This document shows positions 17,059 through 27,044 of a stretch of 64,000 nucleotides of DNA, in pieces (the first letter of the stretch is position 1; each line of letters starts with the position of its first letter). The DNA lies in contig JALOOM010000006.1 of the NCBI GenBank assembly GCA_025454395.1, forward strand, positions 27,399 through 91,398. The letters are read 5' to 3'. Both the position numbers and the translations under genes were made by a program. The stretch comes from Elainella sp. Prado103. GTDB lineage: Bacteria; Cyanobacteriota; Cyanobacteriia; Elainellales; Elainellaceae. Below the pieces are notes generated by a model. The model searched no databases. It saw nothing but the letters and a program-made list of their open reading frames with translations, and was not told the origin of the DNA.

Positions 17059-17349
17059 TTACTTGCCACCATAGTAAAAAGCAACTTCTTTTTCCTTGAG
17101 CGGAGCAAAACCGGCATCAGCCAACATCTGGTTGAGTTCGTCTTGAGCAATGTGCTTCGCGCCGATGCGGACAATCCGAGACCGCATGGTATTGGAAACC
17201 CCACTGCGCTGCCGGCCTGCTTCCAAGCCCATCACCTTGGTGTATAGCTCTAACTTAGCCGCTGGAATGGGGGAGCCGTCAAAGTCAATCCCCTTGGCGA
17301 TCGCCTCATCGACTGCATCCGCTCCTTTGGTATCTGGATTGAGATTCAT
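17059..17349 (-). CDS. Small conserved cyanobacterial protein, DUF4090-like
   Basis: 96 residues with blocks GADAVDEAIAKGIDFDGSPIP, RQRSGVSNTMRSRIVRIGAKH and FAPLKEKEVAFYYGGK. These are highly conserved in cyanobacteria and I assign it to DUF4090; the family number is from memory. No function is known. A clear GGAG lies 6 bp before the ATG. Confidence 0.65.
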   Translation of the reverse strand: MNLNPDTKGADAVDEAIAKGIDFDGSPIPAAKLELYTKVMGLEAGRQRSGVSNTMRSRIVRIGAKHIAQDELNQMLADAGFAPLKEKEVAFYYGGK

Positions 17350-17578
17350 GACAACTCCTCAAGTTGAATTACGATTTCGCTTCTTACATCTATCACATTT
17401 GATGTTTATCTTTATGACATCGTGACCTTCCGCAATTTCTCGGAATCTATACTAACCATGTAGAAACACCCTGTCGAAACGGGCATATTGCTGAAAGATG
17501 CTCTTCCCTTCTCCCATGGCATGGACTTCATCCTCGCCGCCTTGAGCAAATTTCATCTTGACAGGATGTAACCCTCGT

Positions 17579-19483
17579 ATGAGTTTCCGCCGTCCGTCGC
17601 TTGTGCTTGGATTAACGCTAATTGGGGCGATCGGTGCCCTCTATGCAGTTACGTCCAACCTGTTGATCAGCAATGTGCGTCAGATCGAAGCGCAAAAGAC
17701 GCAAGCGGACGTGGAACGGGTGATTGAAACGCTGATGAGCCAGCAGCGAACCGTATTCAATGGGTTGGTAGATTATGCGGCCTGGGATGCCACCTACGAC
17801 TTTGTATTAGGTCAGAAGCCAGATTACACGACTGTGGATCTGACCAATGCCACTTTCAATTCCATGAATATTGATCTGGTGGCGATCAGTGATCGCAAGA
17901 GTCAGCTCATCTACAGTGTTGGCTACGATCCTAAGACGCAAACTCGGTTACCGCTGCCCCACGCCCTGCAAGCCTACTTGGTTCGCCAGAATGTCATTCA
18001 AAAGCACTATCCCCCGATCGATCCATCGCTGCAAGCTTTGAATAACCAGGAACTACAAGTTTTGATGTTACCTGAGGCTCCAGCGATCGTGGTGACCCAT
18101 CCCATCTTGACCAGTGAGGGTGAAGGCCCGGAAGTCGGTTACTTACTGTTTGGACAGTATTTAGATGCAGGGCTGATTGAGCAATTAAGCCAACTGATGA
18201 GCCTGAAGGTTAGCCTTTATCCCTACGCTGAGGCGGCCCGATCGCTAGAGTTTCAACCGATCCTAGATGAATTGGCGCATCAGCCGATTGTGGTGCAACC
18301 ACTCGATCGCGATCGAATTGCTGGGTATACGCTGATCCGCGATCTCGAAGCCCATCCCATTGTGATCTTGCGCTCTGTCAGTAATCGCACAGTCTATCAA
18401 CAAGGGTTGTTGAATCTCCGGTATTTAGGCGCTTCATTGGCGGTGGTGGGGCTATTTACCGGGGCAATCATCTGGAAGTTGTTTCAACAGTCGGTTCAGC
18501 GACTCCGTGACTACGATCGGGTGCAACAGTCGCTACAGCAAGAGTCTGCTCTCCGGCAAGCTGATCAAAAATATCGGCAAAAAGCGGAAGAATTAGAAAA
18601 AGCCCTCTGGGAATTGCAGCAAGCCCAAACTCAATTAATCCACAGTGAAAAAATGTCTAGTTTAGGGCATCTGGTGGCAGGGATCGCCCATGAAATTAAT
18701 AACCCGGTTAATTTCATTTCTGGCAACATTGATTATGCCAAAACCTATACTCAGGAATTGTTACAACTCGTAACGCTCTATCAAACGGCAGAAGTACAGC
18801 TTTCTCCAGCAGCACAGGCCCAAGTGGCTGAAATCGATGTCAGTTTTCTGCAGGAAGATCTGCCTAAGCTGATTCGCTCAATGCGAGTGGGAGCGGAACG
18901 GATTCAGACGATCGTGCGATCATTACGAAATTTTTCGCGGCTCGACGAAACCGAAATCAAATCCGTGGATATCCATGAAGGGATCGAAAGCACATTACTC
19001 CTGTTGCAAAGCCGTCTAAAGTTGCGAGGCAGTAAACCCGAAATTGCAGTGCTGCGTCAATATGGCGATCTCCCCTGGATTGAGTGTTACCCCAGCCAAC
19101 TCAACCAGGTGTTTATGAATTTGCTCAGTAATGCGATCGATGCCCTGGAAGAAAAGATGCAACAGGATGAAATCCAGACCCCTGGAGCCCGATCGACCTA
19201 CGAACCCACCATCTGGATCCAAACGGAAAAATTGGGTAGCACAGAGGCCGTGATTCGGATTGGAGACAATGGAGCCCCAATTTCTGAAACGGTTCAAAAA
19301 CACATGTTTGACCCCTTCTTTACCACGAAGACAGTGGGCAAGGGAACCGGATTGGGATTGGCGATCAGCTATCAAATCGTGGTGGAAAAGCATCAGGGAT
19401 CCCTGTCTTGTCACAATGTCGGCAATGGGGTGGAGTTTATCGTGCAGATTCCGTTACACCGAATACCTCGAACGGTAGCCTAG
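17579..19483 (+). CDS. Sensor histidine kinase with CHASE4-type extracytoplasmic domain
   Basis: 634 residues. A first membrane helix (about 8-30) is followed by a periplasmic sensor with DYAAWDATYDFV, typical of CHASE4, and a second helix near 290. A coiled coil (QESALRQADQKYRQKAEELEKALWELQQAQ region) then leads to the HisKA box AGIAHEINNPVNF with the phosphorylated His, and an ATPase domain with N box NLLSNAIDAL and G2 box GKGTGLGLAIS. The G1 box reads DNGAP, not DxGxG, a mild departure. No response regulator is adjacent, so this is an orphan kinase. The ATG at 17579 is preferred over TTG 17558. Confidence 0.85.
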   Translation: MSFRRPSLVLGLTLIGAIGALYAVTSNLLISNVRQIEAQKTQADVERVIETLMSQQRTVFNGLVDYAAWDATYDFVLGQKPDYTTVDLTNATFNSMNIDLVAISDRKSQLIYSVGYDPKTQTRLPLPHALQAYLVRQNVIQKHYPPIDPSLQALNNQELQVLMLPEAPAIVVTHPILTSEGEGPEVGYLLFGQYLDAGLIEQLSQLMSLKVSLYPYAEAARSLEFQPILDELAHQPIVVQPLDRDRIAGYTLIRDLEAHPIVILRSVSNRTVYQQGLLNLRYLGASLAVVGLFTGAIIWKLFQQSVQRLRDYDRVQQSLQQESALRQADQKYRQKAEELEKALWELQQAQTQLIHSEKMSSLGHLVAGIAHEINNPVNFISGNIDYAKTYTQELLQLVTLYQTAEVQLSPAAQAQVAEIDVSFLQEDLPKLIRSMRVGAERIQTIVRSLRNFSRLDETEIKSVDIHEGIESTLLLLQSRLKLRGSKPEIAVLRQYGDLPWIECYPSQLNQVFMNLLSNAIDALEEKMQQDEIQTPGARSTYEPTIWIQTEKLGSTEAVIRIGDNGAPISETVQKHMFDPFFTTKTVGKGTGLGLAISYQIVVEKHQGSLSCHNVGNGVEFIVQIPLHRIPRTVA

Positions 19484-19683
19484 CTGACAAGTTTTCCCCT
19501 GCATAGAGCCGATCGACCCTCAGGAATAAAGAAAATCTTTCGCTCAGCCCGTCTTCCCTAAACCATTGTCTACTCTGGTAGGTGCGAGCCTGATATGAAC
19601 CATGGAAAACTACCCCAGTAGCATCCTGCGTTCAATGTGGATTCTACAACGTTGTCCAGCTTAACCGGAGAAAGGCAAAGTTT

Positions 19684-21099
19684 ATGGCACAAAGTTTTGG
19701 TCTGATCGGTCTAGCGGTGATGGGCGAAAACCTGGCGCTGAATGTCGAGCGCAATGGATTCCCGATCGCCGTTTATAACCGTACCGCAGCAACCACCGAA
19801 AAATTTATGGCAGAGCGGGCCCAAGGAAAGAATGTGAAACCCGCTTTTTCATTGGAGGAATTTGTTCAGTCTCTCGAACGGCCCCGCAAAATCATGATTA
19901 TGGTCAAGGCGGGTGCCCCAGTTGATGCTGTGATGGATCAGCTCAAGCCATTGATCGATGAAGGTGACATGATCATTGATGGGGGCAACTCGCTCTACAC
20001 CGACACTGAACGGCGCGTGCTGGATATGGAGTCCAAGGGGTTTCGGTTTGTCGGCATGGGAGTGAGTGGCGGTGAAGAGGGAGCCCTGAATGGCCCAAGC
20101 TTAATGCCCGGTGGTTCGGAAGCGGCATATCACGAAATTGAACCGATCGTCACCAAAATTGCGGCTCAAGTGGATGATGGCCCTTGTGTCACCTATGTCG
20201 GGCCCGGTGGATCGGGGCACTACGTCAAAATGGTGCATAACGGGATTGAGTATGGCGATATGCAGTTGATCGCCGAAGCTTACGATCTGCTTAAAAACGC
20301 GGTCGGCTTAAACCATGAGCAGCTCCATGAAGTATTTGCCGAATGGAACACGACGGATGAGCTGAATTCATTCTTGATTGAAATTACGGCCAACATCTTC
20401 AACAAGATGGATGATGAGACAGGGCTACCCCTGGTGGATGTGATCCTGGATGCTGCTGGACAAAAAGGCACGGGGCGGTGGACGGTGGAAAGTGCCCTCG
20501 ATCTGGGGATCGGCATTCCAACCATCATTGCAGCGGTGAATGCCCGCATTATGTCTTCGATTAAAGAGGAACGAGTGGCAGCCTCGCAAGTGCTGACCGG
20601 GCCTTCCGGCAAGTACGACGGTGATCTGAAGGCATTTGTGGGTAAAGTGCGAGATGCTCTCTACTGCTCGAAGATCTGCTCCTATGCCCAAGGCATGGCA
20701 CTGATCGGCAAGGCCTCGAAGGAACTGTTCAACAATGGGGTAAATTTGGGTGAATGTGCCCGCATTTGGAAAGGCGGTTGCATTATTCGGGCTGGCTTTT
20801 TAAGCAAGATCAAACATGCCTATGATGAAAACCCCGATCTGGCGAACTTGTTGTTGGCTCCAGAGTTTAAGCAAACCATCCTGGATCGGCAGGAGGCTTG
20901 GCGCGAGGTGTTGATGACGGCTGCTAAACTGGGCATTCCGGTGCCTGCCTTTAGTGCCTCCCTGGATTATTTCGATAGCTACCGCCGTGATCGCCTCCCC
21001 CAAAACCTGACTCAGGCTCAGCGCGATTACTTTGGAGCCCATACCTACGAACGAACCGACAAACCGAGAGGGCAGAGCTTCCATGCAGACTGGTTCTAG
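19684..21099 (+). CDS. gnd: 6-phosphogluconate dehydrogenase, decarboxylating
   Basis: 471 residues, full family length. It converts 6-phosphogluconate to ribulose 5-phosphate, CO2 and NADPH in the oxidative pentose phosphate pathway. Visible are the NADP fold GLAVMGENLALNVERNGF, GGNSLYTDTERR, the substrate-binding VSGGEEGALNGPSLMPGG, and the catalytic Lys/Asn/Glu in VKMVHNGIEYGDMQL. GGAGAAAGG precedes the ATG. The last two codons and stop form part of a 13-bp tandem repeat. Confidence 0.97.
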   Translation: MAQSFGLIGLAVMGENLALNVERNGFPIAVYNRTAATTEKFMAERAQGKNVKPAFSLEEFVQSLERPRKIMIMVKAGAPVDAVMDQLKPLIDEGDMIIDGGNSLYTDTERRVLDMESKGFRFVGMGVSGGEEGALNGPSLMPGGSEAAYHEIEPIVTKIAAQVDDGPCVTYVGPGGSGHYVKMVHNGIEYGDMQLIAEAYDLLKNAVGLNHEQLHEVFAEWNTTDELNSFLIEITANIFNKMDDETGLPLVDVILDAAGQKGTGRWTVESALDLGIGIPTIIAAVNARIMSSIKEERVAASQVLTGPSGKYDGDLKAFVGKVRDALYCSKICSYAQGMALIGKASKELFNNGVNLGECARIWKGGCIIRAGFLSKIKHAYDENPDLANLLLAPEFKQTILDRQEAWREVLMTAAKLGIPVPAFSASLDYFDSYRRDRLPQNLTQAQRDYFGAHTYERTDKPRGQSFHADWF

Positions 21100-21141
21100 T
21101 CGCTGGTTCTAGTCACTGGTTCTAGTCACTGGTTCTAGTGT
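21090..21141. repeat. 13-bp tandem repeat containing the gnd stop codon, 4 copies
   Basis: CTGGTTCTAGTCG at 21090, CTGGTTCTAGTCA at 21103 and 21116, and a truncated-match copy at 21129. The first copy contains the Trp-Phe-stop end of gnd (TAG 21097-21099). Copied TAGs at 21110, 21123 and 21136 fall in all three frames. Confidence 0.97.
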
Positions 21142-21197
21142 TGCTGGATCAGGTTGCTCGATCGGGACAGCGATCGATCCCGGCTGTTGGCTCAGCT

Positions 21198-21291
21198 CTC
21201 TGAGTTGAAGACCGCTCTGAGTTGAAGACCGCTCTGAGGTCAAGACAGTGGGATCGATCTGCATTGAGTCTGCGTTGAGCCTGCATTGAGA
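21198..21291. repeat. Two adjacent tandem arrays (17-bp x3, then 11-bp x3)
   Basis: CTCTGAGTTGAAGACCG at 21198 and 21215 with a variant at 21232; then CTGCATTGAGT-type units at 21259, 21270 and 21281. Both lie in the convergent space between gnd and the GMC oxidoreductase gene. Confidence 0.9.
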
Positions 21292-21320
21292 TAGAACTGC
21301 AAAGGGTGGATACCCTCGTC

Positions 21321-23024
21321 TCAACTTTCCAACACTGTTGGGATTTCCGGGGAAGTTAGCTCCAGTGGGGGTTGACGCAAGACTTGCTTGAGATGGTCGG
21401 CTAGCCGTAGCGCAAGAGCGACGATCGTGAGAGTTGGATTGGCATAACCGCCGGTGGGGAAAACTGAGCTGCTAGCAATGAACAAATTTGAGAGGCCATG
21501 CACGCGACAGTTGGCATCCACCACCCCTTGGGTTGGGTGATCGTGCATTCGAGTGGTTCCCATGTGATGGGCCACACCGCTAGGGCTACAGAGCTTGGGG
21601 CGACCGTTGGGGCGGCTAATCTGATAGGTGCCCAGTCCTTGGGCAGCCAACTCGGCGGCTAGAATATCCTGCATCCGGGCAACACTGTCGCTGTCGATCG
21701 CACCCCATTTCCAGTGCAGTTGCAGTTTGCGGCAGCCAAAGCGATCTCGATCGGTCGATAACTCAAGCCGATTGCTCGGATCGGGAGCCTGCTCAGTTTG
21801 AAACAGCACTTCAAACCCTTTAAAGCGATGCTGATTTTGGCTCAGCTCAGACCAACCGCCGCGTCCAAAGCCATGCAGCAAGGATTGCTTTTTCGTGGCG
21901 GCTAGATAACTTGCTAAAGTCACATAATCTAAGCCTTTGAGGATTTTCGGCAACAACTGTAATGCCTGGGGTGGAAGCTGTTTTTTAGCCAATGGTTCCA
22001 GCAATGCCTTAAAGGCTAAGATCGCATCCCATTGACGACGACTGGGACGTGGAAACAGCACGATCGCCGTATTCAACAAATGTTGCTGCCGCATCAATTG
22101 GGGAGCCGGATTGAGTTTGCCGAGTACCGGATGCTGTTTTACCTGCCGCAAATCATACAACGCCATTTGATCGTATAAACCTGGATCGGCGGGCACAAAT
22201 ACGCCTCCATCCACCAGGGGGTGATCCATAAAGAAGCGACCAACCAGATCATGCTGATTGCCCAAACCATTGGCTTGTTGGCGATCGGACAGCAACAGGA
22301 GCCGCGCACTTTCCATGCCACCTTGGGCCAAAACAAACACGGTGGCTTCCAGCCAAAATTCTTGCCCTGGCGTGCTGGCTACACGAACTCGGGTCGCAGT
22401 ACGGGCTGGTGTATTCGCTTCAATTTCTAGAACGGTTGCGTTAATGTAGACGTGAATATTATCAGATTGGATCAGTTGATCACGATAGCGATCATGAAAA
22501 ACAGCTTTCGGCCCAAACTGAAACATGGTTGTGATCAATCGATCGGGATCCAACGGTAGTCGTTGAGCCTCCTCACTTTCCCAAAATTCAGCCTCATAGT
22601 CATAGAATCCAGATTGGCACACCTGTTGGGCGCGCTCATAAAATGGATCGAGTTCTGTTTTGGCAAACGGCCAACCACTGTAGGGCAACCAGTCCCGTTT
22701 TTCAAAATCGATGGCATCTAAGGGGGCATAGCGCACCCCAATTTGTCCATTCCCCGTTTTAATTGCCCAAACGTTAGAGTTACCGCCCACTTGACGATTT
22801 CGGGTAATTTGGGGAGAAAGAAACGGATCGCCGATCGTCTGAGCTTCGCTCAAGGCTTGCGCTTGTGGATCGTTGTCTAAATTGCCGCTTTCTAACAAGC
22901 AAACCTGAATATTTTGTCCTGCAAATTCACGGGCTAATGTCATGCCAGCGGGCCCGCTACCAATAATACAAACTTCGGTTCTGATTAAGCGATCCTGGGG
23001 AATTTCACGGGCGTTAATTAACAT
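21321..23024 (-). CDS. GMC-family FAD-dependent oxidoreductase
   Basis: 567 residues. The N-terminal FAD-binding fold is VCIIGSGPAGMTLAREFAGQN ending in LLESG. The C-terminal GMC block has GVAHHMGTTRMHDHPTQG, FIASSSVFPTGGYANP and TLTIVALALRLADHL, including the active-site His and Asn. Members oxidise alcohols, sugars or sterols; the substrate is not determined. No signal peptide. There is no clear partner gene: the efflux operon lies upstream and gnd converges with it. Confidence 0.85.
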   Translation of the reverse strand: MLINAREIPQDRLIRTEVCIIGSGPAGMTLAREFAGQNIQVCLLESGNLDNDPQAQALSEAQTIGDPFLSPQITRNRQVGGNSNVWAIKTGNGQIGVRYAPLDAIDFEKRDWLPYSGWPFAKTELDPFYERAQQVCQSGFYDYEAEFWESEEAQRLPLDPDRLITTMFQFGPKAVFHDRYRDQLIQSDNIHVYINATVLEIEANTPARTATRVRVASTPGQEFWLEATVFVLAQGGMESARLLLLSDRQQANGLGNQHDLVGRFFMDHPLVDGGVFVPADPGLYDQMALYDLRQVKQHPVLGKLNPAPQLMRQQHLLNTAIVLFPRPSRRQWDAILAFKALLEPLAKKQLPPQALQLLPKILKGLDYVTLASYLAATKKQSLLHGFGRGGWSELSQNQHRFKGFEVLFQTEQAPDPSNRLELSTDRDRFGCRKLQLHWKWGAIDSDSVARMQDILAAELAAQGLGTYQISRPNGRPKLCSPSGVAHHMGTTRMHDHPTQGVVDANCRVHGLSNLFIASSSVFPTGGYANPTLTIVALALRLADHLKQVLRQPPLELTSPEIPTVLES

Positions 23025-23485
23025 TTTTGAGCTTGAAAGTTTAATAAATTGACAATTTCCAGAGCCAGCTTCATAGGGCTATCGTACAAGTCCTCACTGG
23101 AACAAGGACTAGAAAATATTGAAAAGATCTTCCTCAGGGGAGAGGTCAAATGATGGGGAAGTCATTCCAAACTAGCCTTCCTGGAATCTGCTGCGCCACA
23201 GTGATACTATTCAATTTATCGAATCTTAATTGTTGAGGATGAGTTGATAAATCTTCAATTTTTTTAGAAGGGGTTTTACTGTTCGCCCTATAAAAAAAGA
23301 GCCCGGTTACCCCGACTCTGATTGATTTAATCACCCAAATTGATAGAGTTGAATGAATAGTTGAATTGAATAGGAAAAGATAGGAAGCAGAAGGTTCAAT
23401 GACTGAAAGCTGGACGTTTAAGATAAGACTAAAACTTCCTCATTTCTCATTCGTCATACATCCTGCGGTGTTTTACGCTCTCCCT
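23025..23485. other. Gene-free stretch between the GMC gene and the efflux operon
   Basis: AT-rich. It holds the terminator of the efflux operon (23292-23319) and presumably the GMC promoter. A short frame at 23146-23334 (minus) overlaps the terminator and has no family features. Confidence 0.55.
23292..23319 (-). terminator. Rho-independent terminator of the efflux operon
   Basis: On the minus strand AGAGTCGGG pairs with CCGGGCTCT around a short GTAA loop, with one G-T pair and one mismatch, followed by seven T residues. It lies about 165 bp downstream of the ABC ATPase stop. Confidence 0.7.
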
Positions 23486-24202
23486 TTAAGCCATGACAGT
23501 CATTTTGGCTAGATCTTCCGGCTTCAGGTGATCTTGTACCACTTCTCCATCTCGGAACCAAACAATGCGGCGTGTCTGCCGAGCCACTTCGGGTTCATGG
23601 GTCACCATCACCACTGTAATTCCACCCGCATTCAGCTCTGCGAAAATATTGAGAACTTCCTGGGTGGTATGGGAATCTAAAGCACCTGTGGGTTCATCCG
23701 CCAGTAATAGTACAGGGCGATTCACGATCGATCGGGCAATGGCCACCCGTTGTTGTTGTCCCCCCGACAGTTGATTGGGGCGATTGTTCAGTCGATTTGC
23801 CAATCCCACTCTAGTTAAGGCTTCCGCCGCTCGTTCTCGCCGTTCTGTCTGAGAAACACCGGCATAAACCATGGGCAGCATCACATTTTCCATGGCTGAA
23901 AGCTGCGGTAACAGGTGAAACTGTTGAAACACAAACCCCAGCTTACGATTCCGAATATGGGCCAATTCGCGATCGGAGAGTGCAGACACATCCACCCCAT
24001 CCAAGTAGTAACGCCCAGCAGTTGGCCGATCCAAGCAACCGATCACATTCATCGCCGTTGATTTGCCGGAGCCAGAAGGGCCCATGATGGCGCAATACTC
24101 ACCGGGTTCGACGATCAAATTGACATGGTTGAGCGCTCGCACCTCGGTGTCGCCCAAGCCATAGGTTTTCTCTACATCTTCAAGCCGAATCACAGGCTGC
24201 AT
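23486..24202 (-). CDS. ABC transporter ATPase, MacB/LolD type
   Basis: 238 residues. Walker A GPSGSGKST, Q-loop QQFHLLPQ, signature LSGGQQQR, Walker B LLLADEPTGALD and switch His in VTHEPEVA are all present. It powers the FtsX-like permease encoded just upstream. In E. coli MacB the ATPase and permease are fused; here they are separate genes. The 141-bp gap to the permease stop is longer than within the rest of the operon. Confidence 0.9.
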   Translation of the reverse strand: MQPVIRLEDVEKTYGLGDTEVRALNHVNLIVEPGEYCAIMGPSGSGKSTAMNVIGCLDRPTAGRYYLDGVDVSALSDRELAHIRNRKLGFVFQQFHLLPQLSAMENVMLPMVYAGVSQTERRERAAEALTRVGLANRLNNRPNQLSGGQQQRVAIARSIVNRPVLLLADEPTGALDSHTTQEVLNIFAELNAGGITVVMVTHEPEVARQTRRIVWFRDGEVVQDHLKPEDLAKMTVMA

Positions 24203-24343
24203 AGAATTTACCTGGAGAACAAATTAGAGAACAAACTAACGTGGAGCTAGGGGCATCTGAACAGAATCTGAAACTACAATGGCAGGGCCACTGGTAAAAC
24301 CGAGTCTGTCCTTCCTGATCATTTGATCCTGCCACTGTTTCTA

Positions 24344-25561
24344 TCAGGCACTGCGAAGCGCCACGATCGGATCCAACTTGGCTGCTTGGCGAGCCGGGAA
24401 CACGCCGAAAAACAGGCCAATGCCCCCTGAAACCCCTACCGCCAACGCGATGGCAGTGGTTGAAACTCCGGCTTTCAGTGGAGTCGCTGCCCCCACTAAG
24501 GTCACTCCGGCCACGCCGATTCCTGTGCCAATTAAGCCGCCAATGGCAGAGAGAATAATCGCTTCGATCATAAACTGCACCAGAATGTCTTGCTCTGAAG
24601 CCCCGATCGCTTTGCGAAGACCGATTTCATGGGTGCGCTCCCGCACGGAAACCAGCATGATGTTCATGATGCCAATTCCACCGACAAACAGTGAAATAGC
24701 GGCGATCGCTGCCAGCATCAAGGTGAGGGCTCCGGTGACATTGCCAACAATTTCCAGAGCATCTTTTTGAGTCCGAACGGTAAAATCATCTTCTGCGGTA
24801 ACTTTATGACGGAGGCGCAGCAGGTTAGTCAATTGAAACTGTGCTGCATTCACAGAAGCCTCATCCCGCGCATTCACCGAAATAAAGGTCACTTCGGTGC
24901 CATAGGGAGAGGTGTTGCCGGTAATCCGATTGGACATCGTCGTAATCGGAATATAGACGGCATCATCCTGATTGTTCCCCAGAAATGCCCCCTTAGATTC
25001 CATCACCCCAATCACCTGGAAGCTAATGTTTTTGATGCGAATCTGTTGCCCGATCGGATCAGAATCGCCAAACAACTTATTGGCAACATCTGCCCCGATC
25101 GCCACCACCTGGGTGTTGCGCTGCACATCTAAATCGCTGAAAAATCGCCCACGAGTCAGGTCGAAATCCCGCACCGGCAGAAATTCAGGCGTGGTGCCCA
25201 CCACCAACGAAGAGGTACGACGGTTGCTATAGGTAATCGATTGTTGACTCTGCAATTGGGGGGCAACGGCACTGACGGTTGGCACTTGGGCTTTAATGGC
25301 CTTAGCATCTTCTAGCGTCAGGTTGCGCGGCAGTTCTAAGGTGCGGTTGCGGGCTTCATCACTGCCAGGAATGATAAACAGGACGTTGGGACCAAGGGAT
25401 TCAAATTGCTCTGAGGCGTAGCGCTGGGCCCCCTGCCCCACCCCTACCATGGTGATCACTGAGGCATTGCCAATAATGATCCCCAACATGGTCAATGTGC
25501 TGCGTAATTTATTGGCCGTCAAAGTTTTGACTGCCATCTTGCCACTTTCCCACAGGTTCAT
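24344..25561 (-). CDS. ABC transporter permease, MacB/FtsX type
   Basis: 405 residues with one N-terminal membrane helix, a periplasmic MacB_PCD domain (GVGQGAQRYASEQFESLGPNVLFI) and a C-terminal FtsX block with three helices and the signature RERTHEIGLRKAIGASEQDI. With the adaptor protein and ATPase it should form a tripartite exporter of antibiotics, peptides or lipids. Its ATG follows the adaptor stop by two bases, implying translational coupling; a longer frame to 25591 overlaps the adaptor and is unlikely. Confidence 0.9.
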   Translation of the reverse strand: MNLWESGKMAVKTLTANKLRSTLTMLGIIIGNASVITMVGVGQGAQRYASEQFESLGPNVLFIIPGSDEARNRTLELPRNLTLEDAKAIKAQVPTVSAVAPQLQSQQSITYSNRRTSSLVVGTTPEFLPVRDFDLTRGRFFSDLDVQRNTQVVAIGADVANKLFGDSDPIGQQIRIKNISFQVIGVMESKGAFLGNNQDDAVYIPITTMSNRITGNTSPYGTEVTFISVNARDEASVNAAQFQLTNLLRLRHKVTAEDDFTVRTQKDALEIVGNVTGALTLMLAAIAAISLFVGGIGIMNIMLVSVRERTHEIGLRKAIGASEQDILVQFMIEAIILSAIGGLIGTGIGVAGVTLVGAATPLKAGVSTTAIALAVGVSGGIGLFFGVFPARQAAKLDPIVALRSA

Positions 25562-25563
25562 AC

Positions 25564-26904
25564 CTATTCCTCTTCTTGCGCTTTCGCCCACTCTGAGTCT
25601 TTCGGAATATCGGTGAAGACTCGCTCACCGGGCTCTACCCCTTCTAAAATTTGAGTCTGGTTGCCTACTGCCGTGCCTAAGGTCACTGGACGAAACTCAG
25701 GCTGATTGCTTGAGTCGGGTACCAGCACCCCGGTTTGCCCTTCTTGGGTCACGATCGCCACCGTCGGCACCACCACCGCCGCATCAAGTTGATCGCCCAG
25801 GAAGGTAACATCCGTATTCATGCCAGAAAGCAGTTGCTCCTGGCCGGTTTCCAGCGCAATCCGCACTTGGAATGAAGTGACATTTTGCTTCACGACGGCT
25901 TCCGGCGCAATCAGTCGTACTTTGCCCTGAAACGGTTGGTTGGGAAAGGCATCCGCTCTAATTTCTACGGGCTGACCGACGCGGAGCTGGCGAATATCCA
26001 CCTCTGGAACTTCGGCTAAAATCTCGAGCCCTTCGGCCAAAGCGACGATCGCCGTTGAGGTGGCGGAAGTGACTTCGGACGCTGAAGTGGTGGGAGTCAC
26101 AAACGCGCCTTCATCGGCAAATTTTTGGGTGACAATGCCAGCAAAGGGAGCATAAAGGAACGTATCTTGCTTTTGCACTTCCACCGCGCGCAGATTACCT
26201 TGCGCCTCAGCCAATTCGGCTTGAGCGGCTTGAATGTCTTCGCGGCGGCTGCCATTTCGCCAATATTCTAGATTGCGTCTGGCTTCCTGCACGGAGGCTT
26301 GCAGTTGGGAGACGGTGGCGCTGGCGGTATCTGCCTCACTCAAGATCTCATCCAGTCGATCGCGGGAAATCGCTCCATCATCGGCCAGCGATCGATTGCG
26401 TTCCACCTTTTGTTGCGCCAAGTTGAGGCGAGCCTGCCCTTCCGTTAAGCGGGCCTGTGCCTGTTCCAAACGGGCTTCAGCCTGGGCAATATCTTCCGGG
26501 CGATTTCCGTTCCGCAGGGCGGCTAAGCGAGCTTCGGCCCGAGCGACTCTGGCTTGTGCCTGAAGTAATTGAGCGGCTGCATCATCGTTTTCCATCCGCC
26601 CAATCAATTGTCCTTGTTGCACCCGATCGCCCTGCTGCACAAACAGCTCTGCCAGGATGCCAGGATTTTTCGGGCTCAAGTTGACGGTTTGGATCGGCTG
26701 GACTGTACCACTGGCGGTAATCCGAGCCTGGAGCGATTGGGATTCTACCGGCACTGTCATGCCTGTAATATCGACTGGAGCCGATCGCCGCTGTACCACG
26801 CCATAGGTGATCGCACCTGTGCCAATTACGCCTGCTGTGACCAATCCGATCAGCCAGGGGCTGAGCTGACGATTTTTGCCAGTTAAAGAAAATTGCGTCG
26901 TCAT
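25564..26904 (-). CDS. Periplasmic adaptor (membrane fusion) protein, MacA/HlyD type
   Basis: 446 residues. An N-terminal membrane anchor (LSPWLIGLVTAGVIGTGAI) is followed by a split lipoyl domain and a long Ala/Glu/Arg-rich coiled-coil hairpin, about residues 100-240, with repeated QAxARLxxAQ patterns and a repeated NGxRPEDI/NGSRREDI motif on both arms. A beta-barrel and membrane-proximal domain end the protein. It bridges the inner-membrane permease to an outer-membrane channel such as TolC, not found here. The ATG at 26904 is preferred over the longer frame to 26961. Confidence 0.88.
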   Translation of the reverse strand: MTTQFSLTGKNRQLSPWLIGLVTAGVIGTGAITYGVVQRRSAPVDITGMTVPVESQSLQARITASGTVQPIQTVNLSPKNPGILAELFVQQGDRVQQGQLIGRMENDDAAAQLLQAQARVARAEARLAALRNGNRPEDIAQAEARLEQAQARLTEGQARLNLAQQKVERNRSLADDGAISRDRLDEILSEADTASATVSQLQASVQEARRNLEYWRNGSRREDIQAAQAELAEAQGNLRAVEVQKQDTFLYAPFAGIVTQKFADEGAFVTPTTSASEVTSATSTAIVALAEGLEILAEVPEVDIRQLRVGQPVEIRADAFPNQPFQGKVRLIAPEAVVKQNVTSFQVRIALETGQEQLLSGMNTDVTFLGDQLDAAVVVPTVAIVTQEGQTGVLVPDSSNQPEFRPVTLGTAVGNQTQILEGVEPGERVFTDIPKDSEWAKAQEEE

Positions 26905-27044
26905 TGCGATAGAAACCAAAAGTCTGGTTAGAAAGGTTGGAAATGATGGGAGTGGTCTCAACCGATCGGGCTATAGTGTCCTGCGATCGGGGATCGGTGA
27001 AAGATCGAGCTGGGCATCTGGATGCTGGCCAAAGTCAGATGATT

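Noticed and set aside
23146..23334. A 62-codon minus-strand frame
   Set aside because: It overlaps the efflux-operon terminator and has no recognisable motif or ribosome-binding site.
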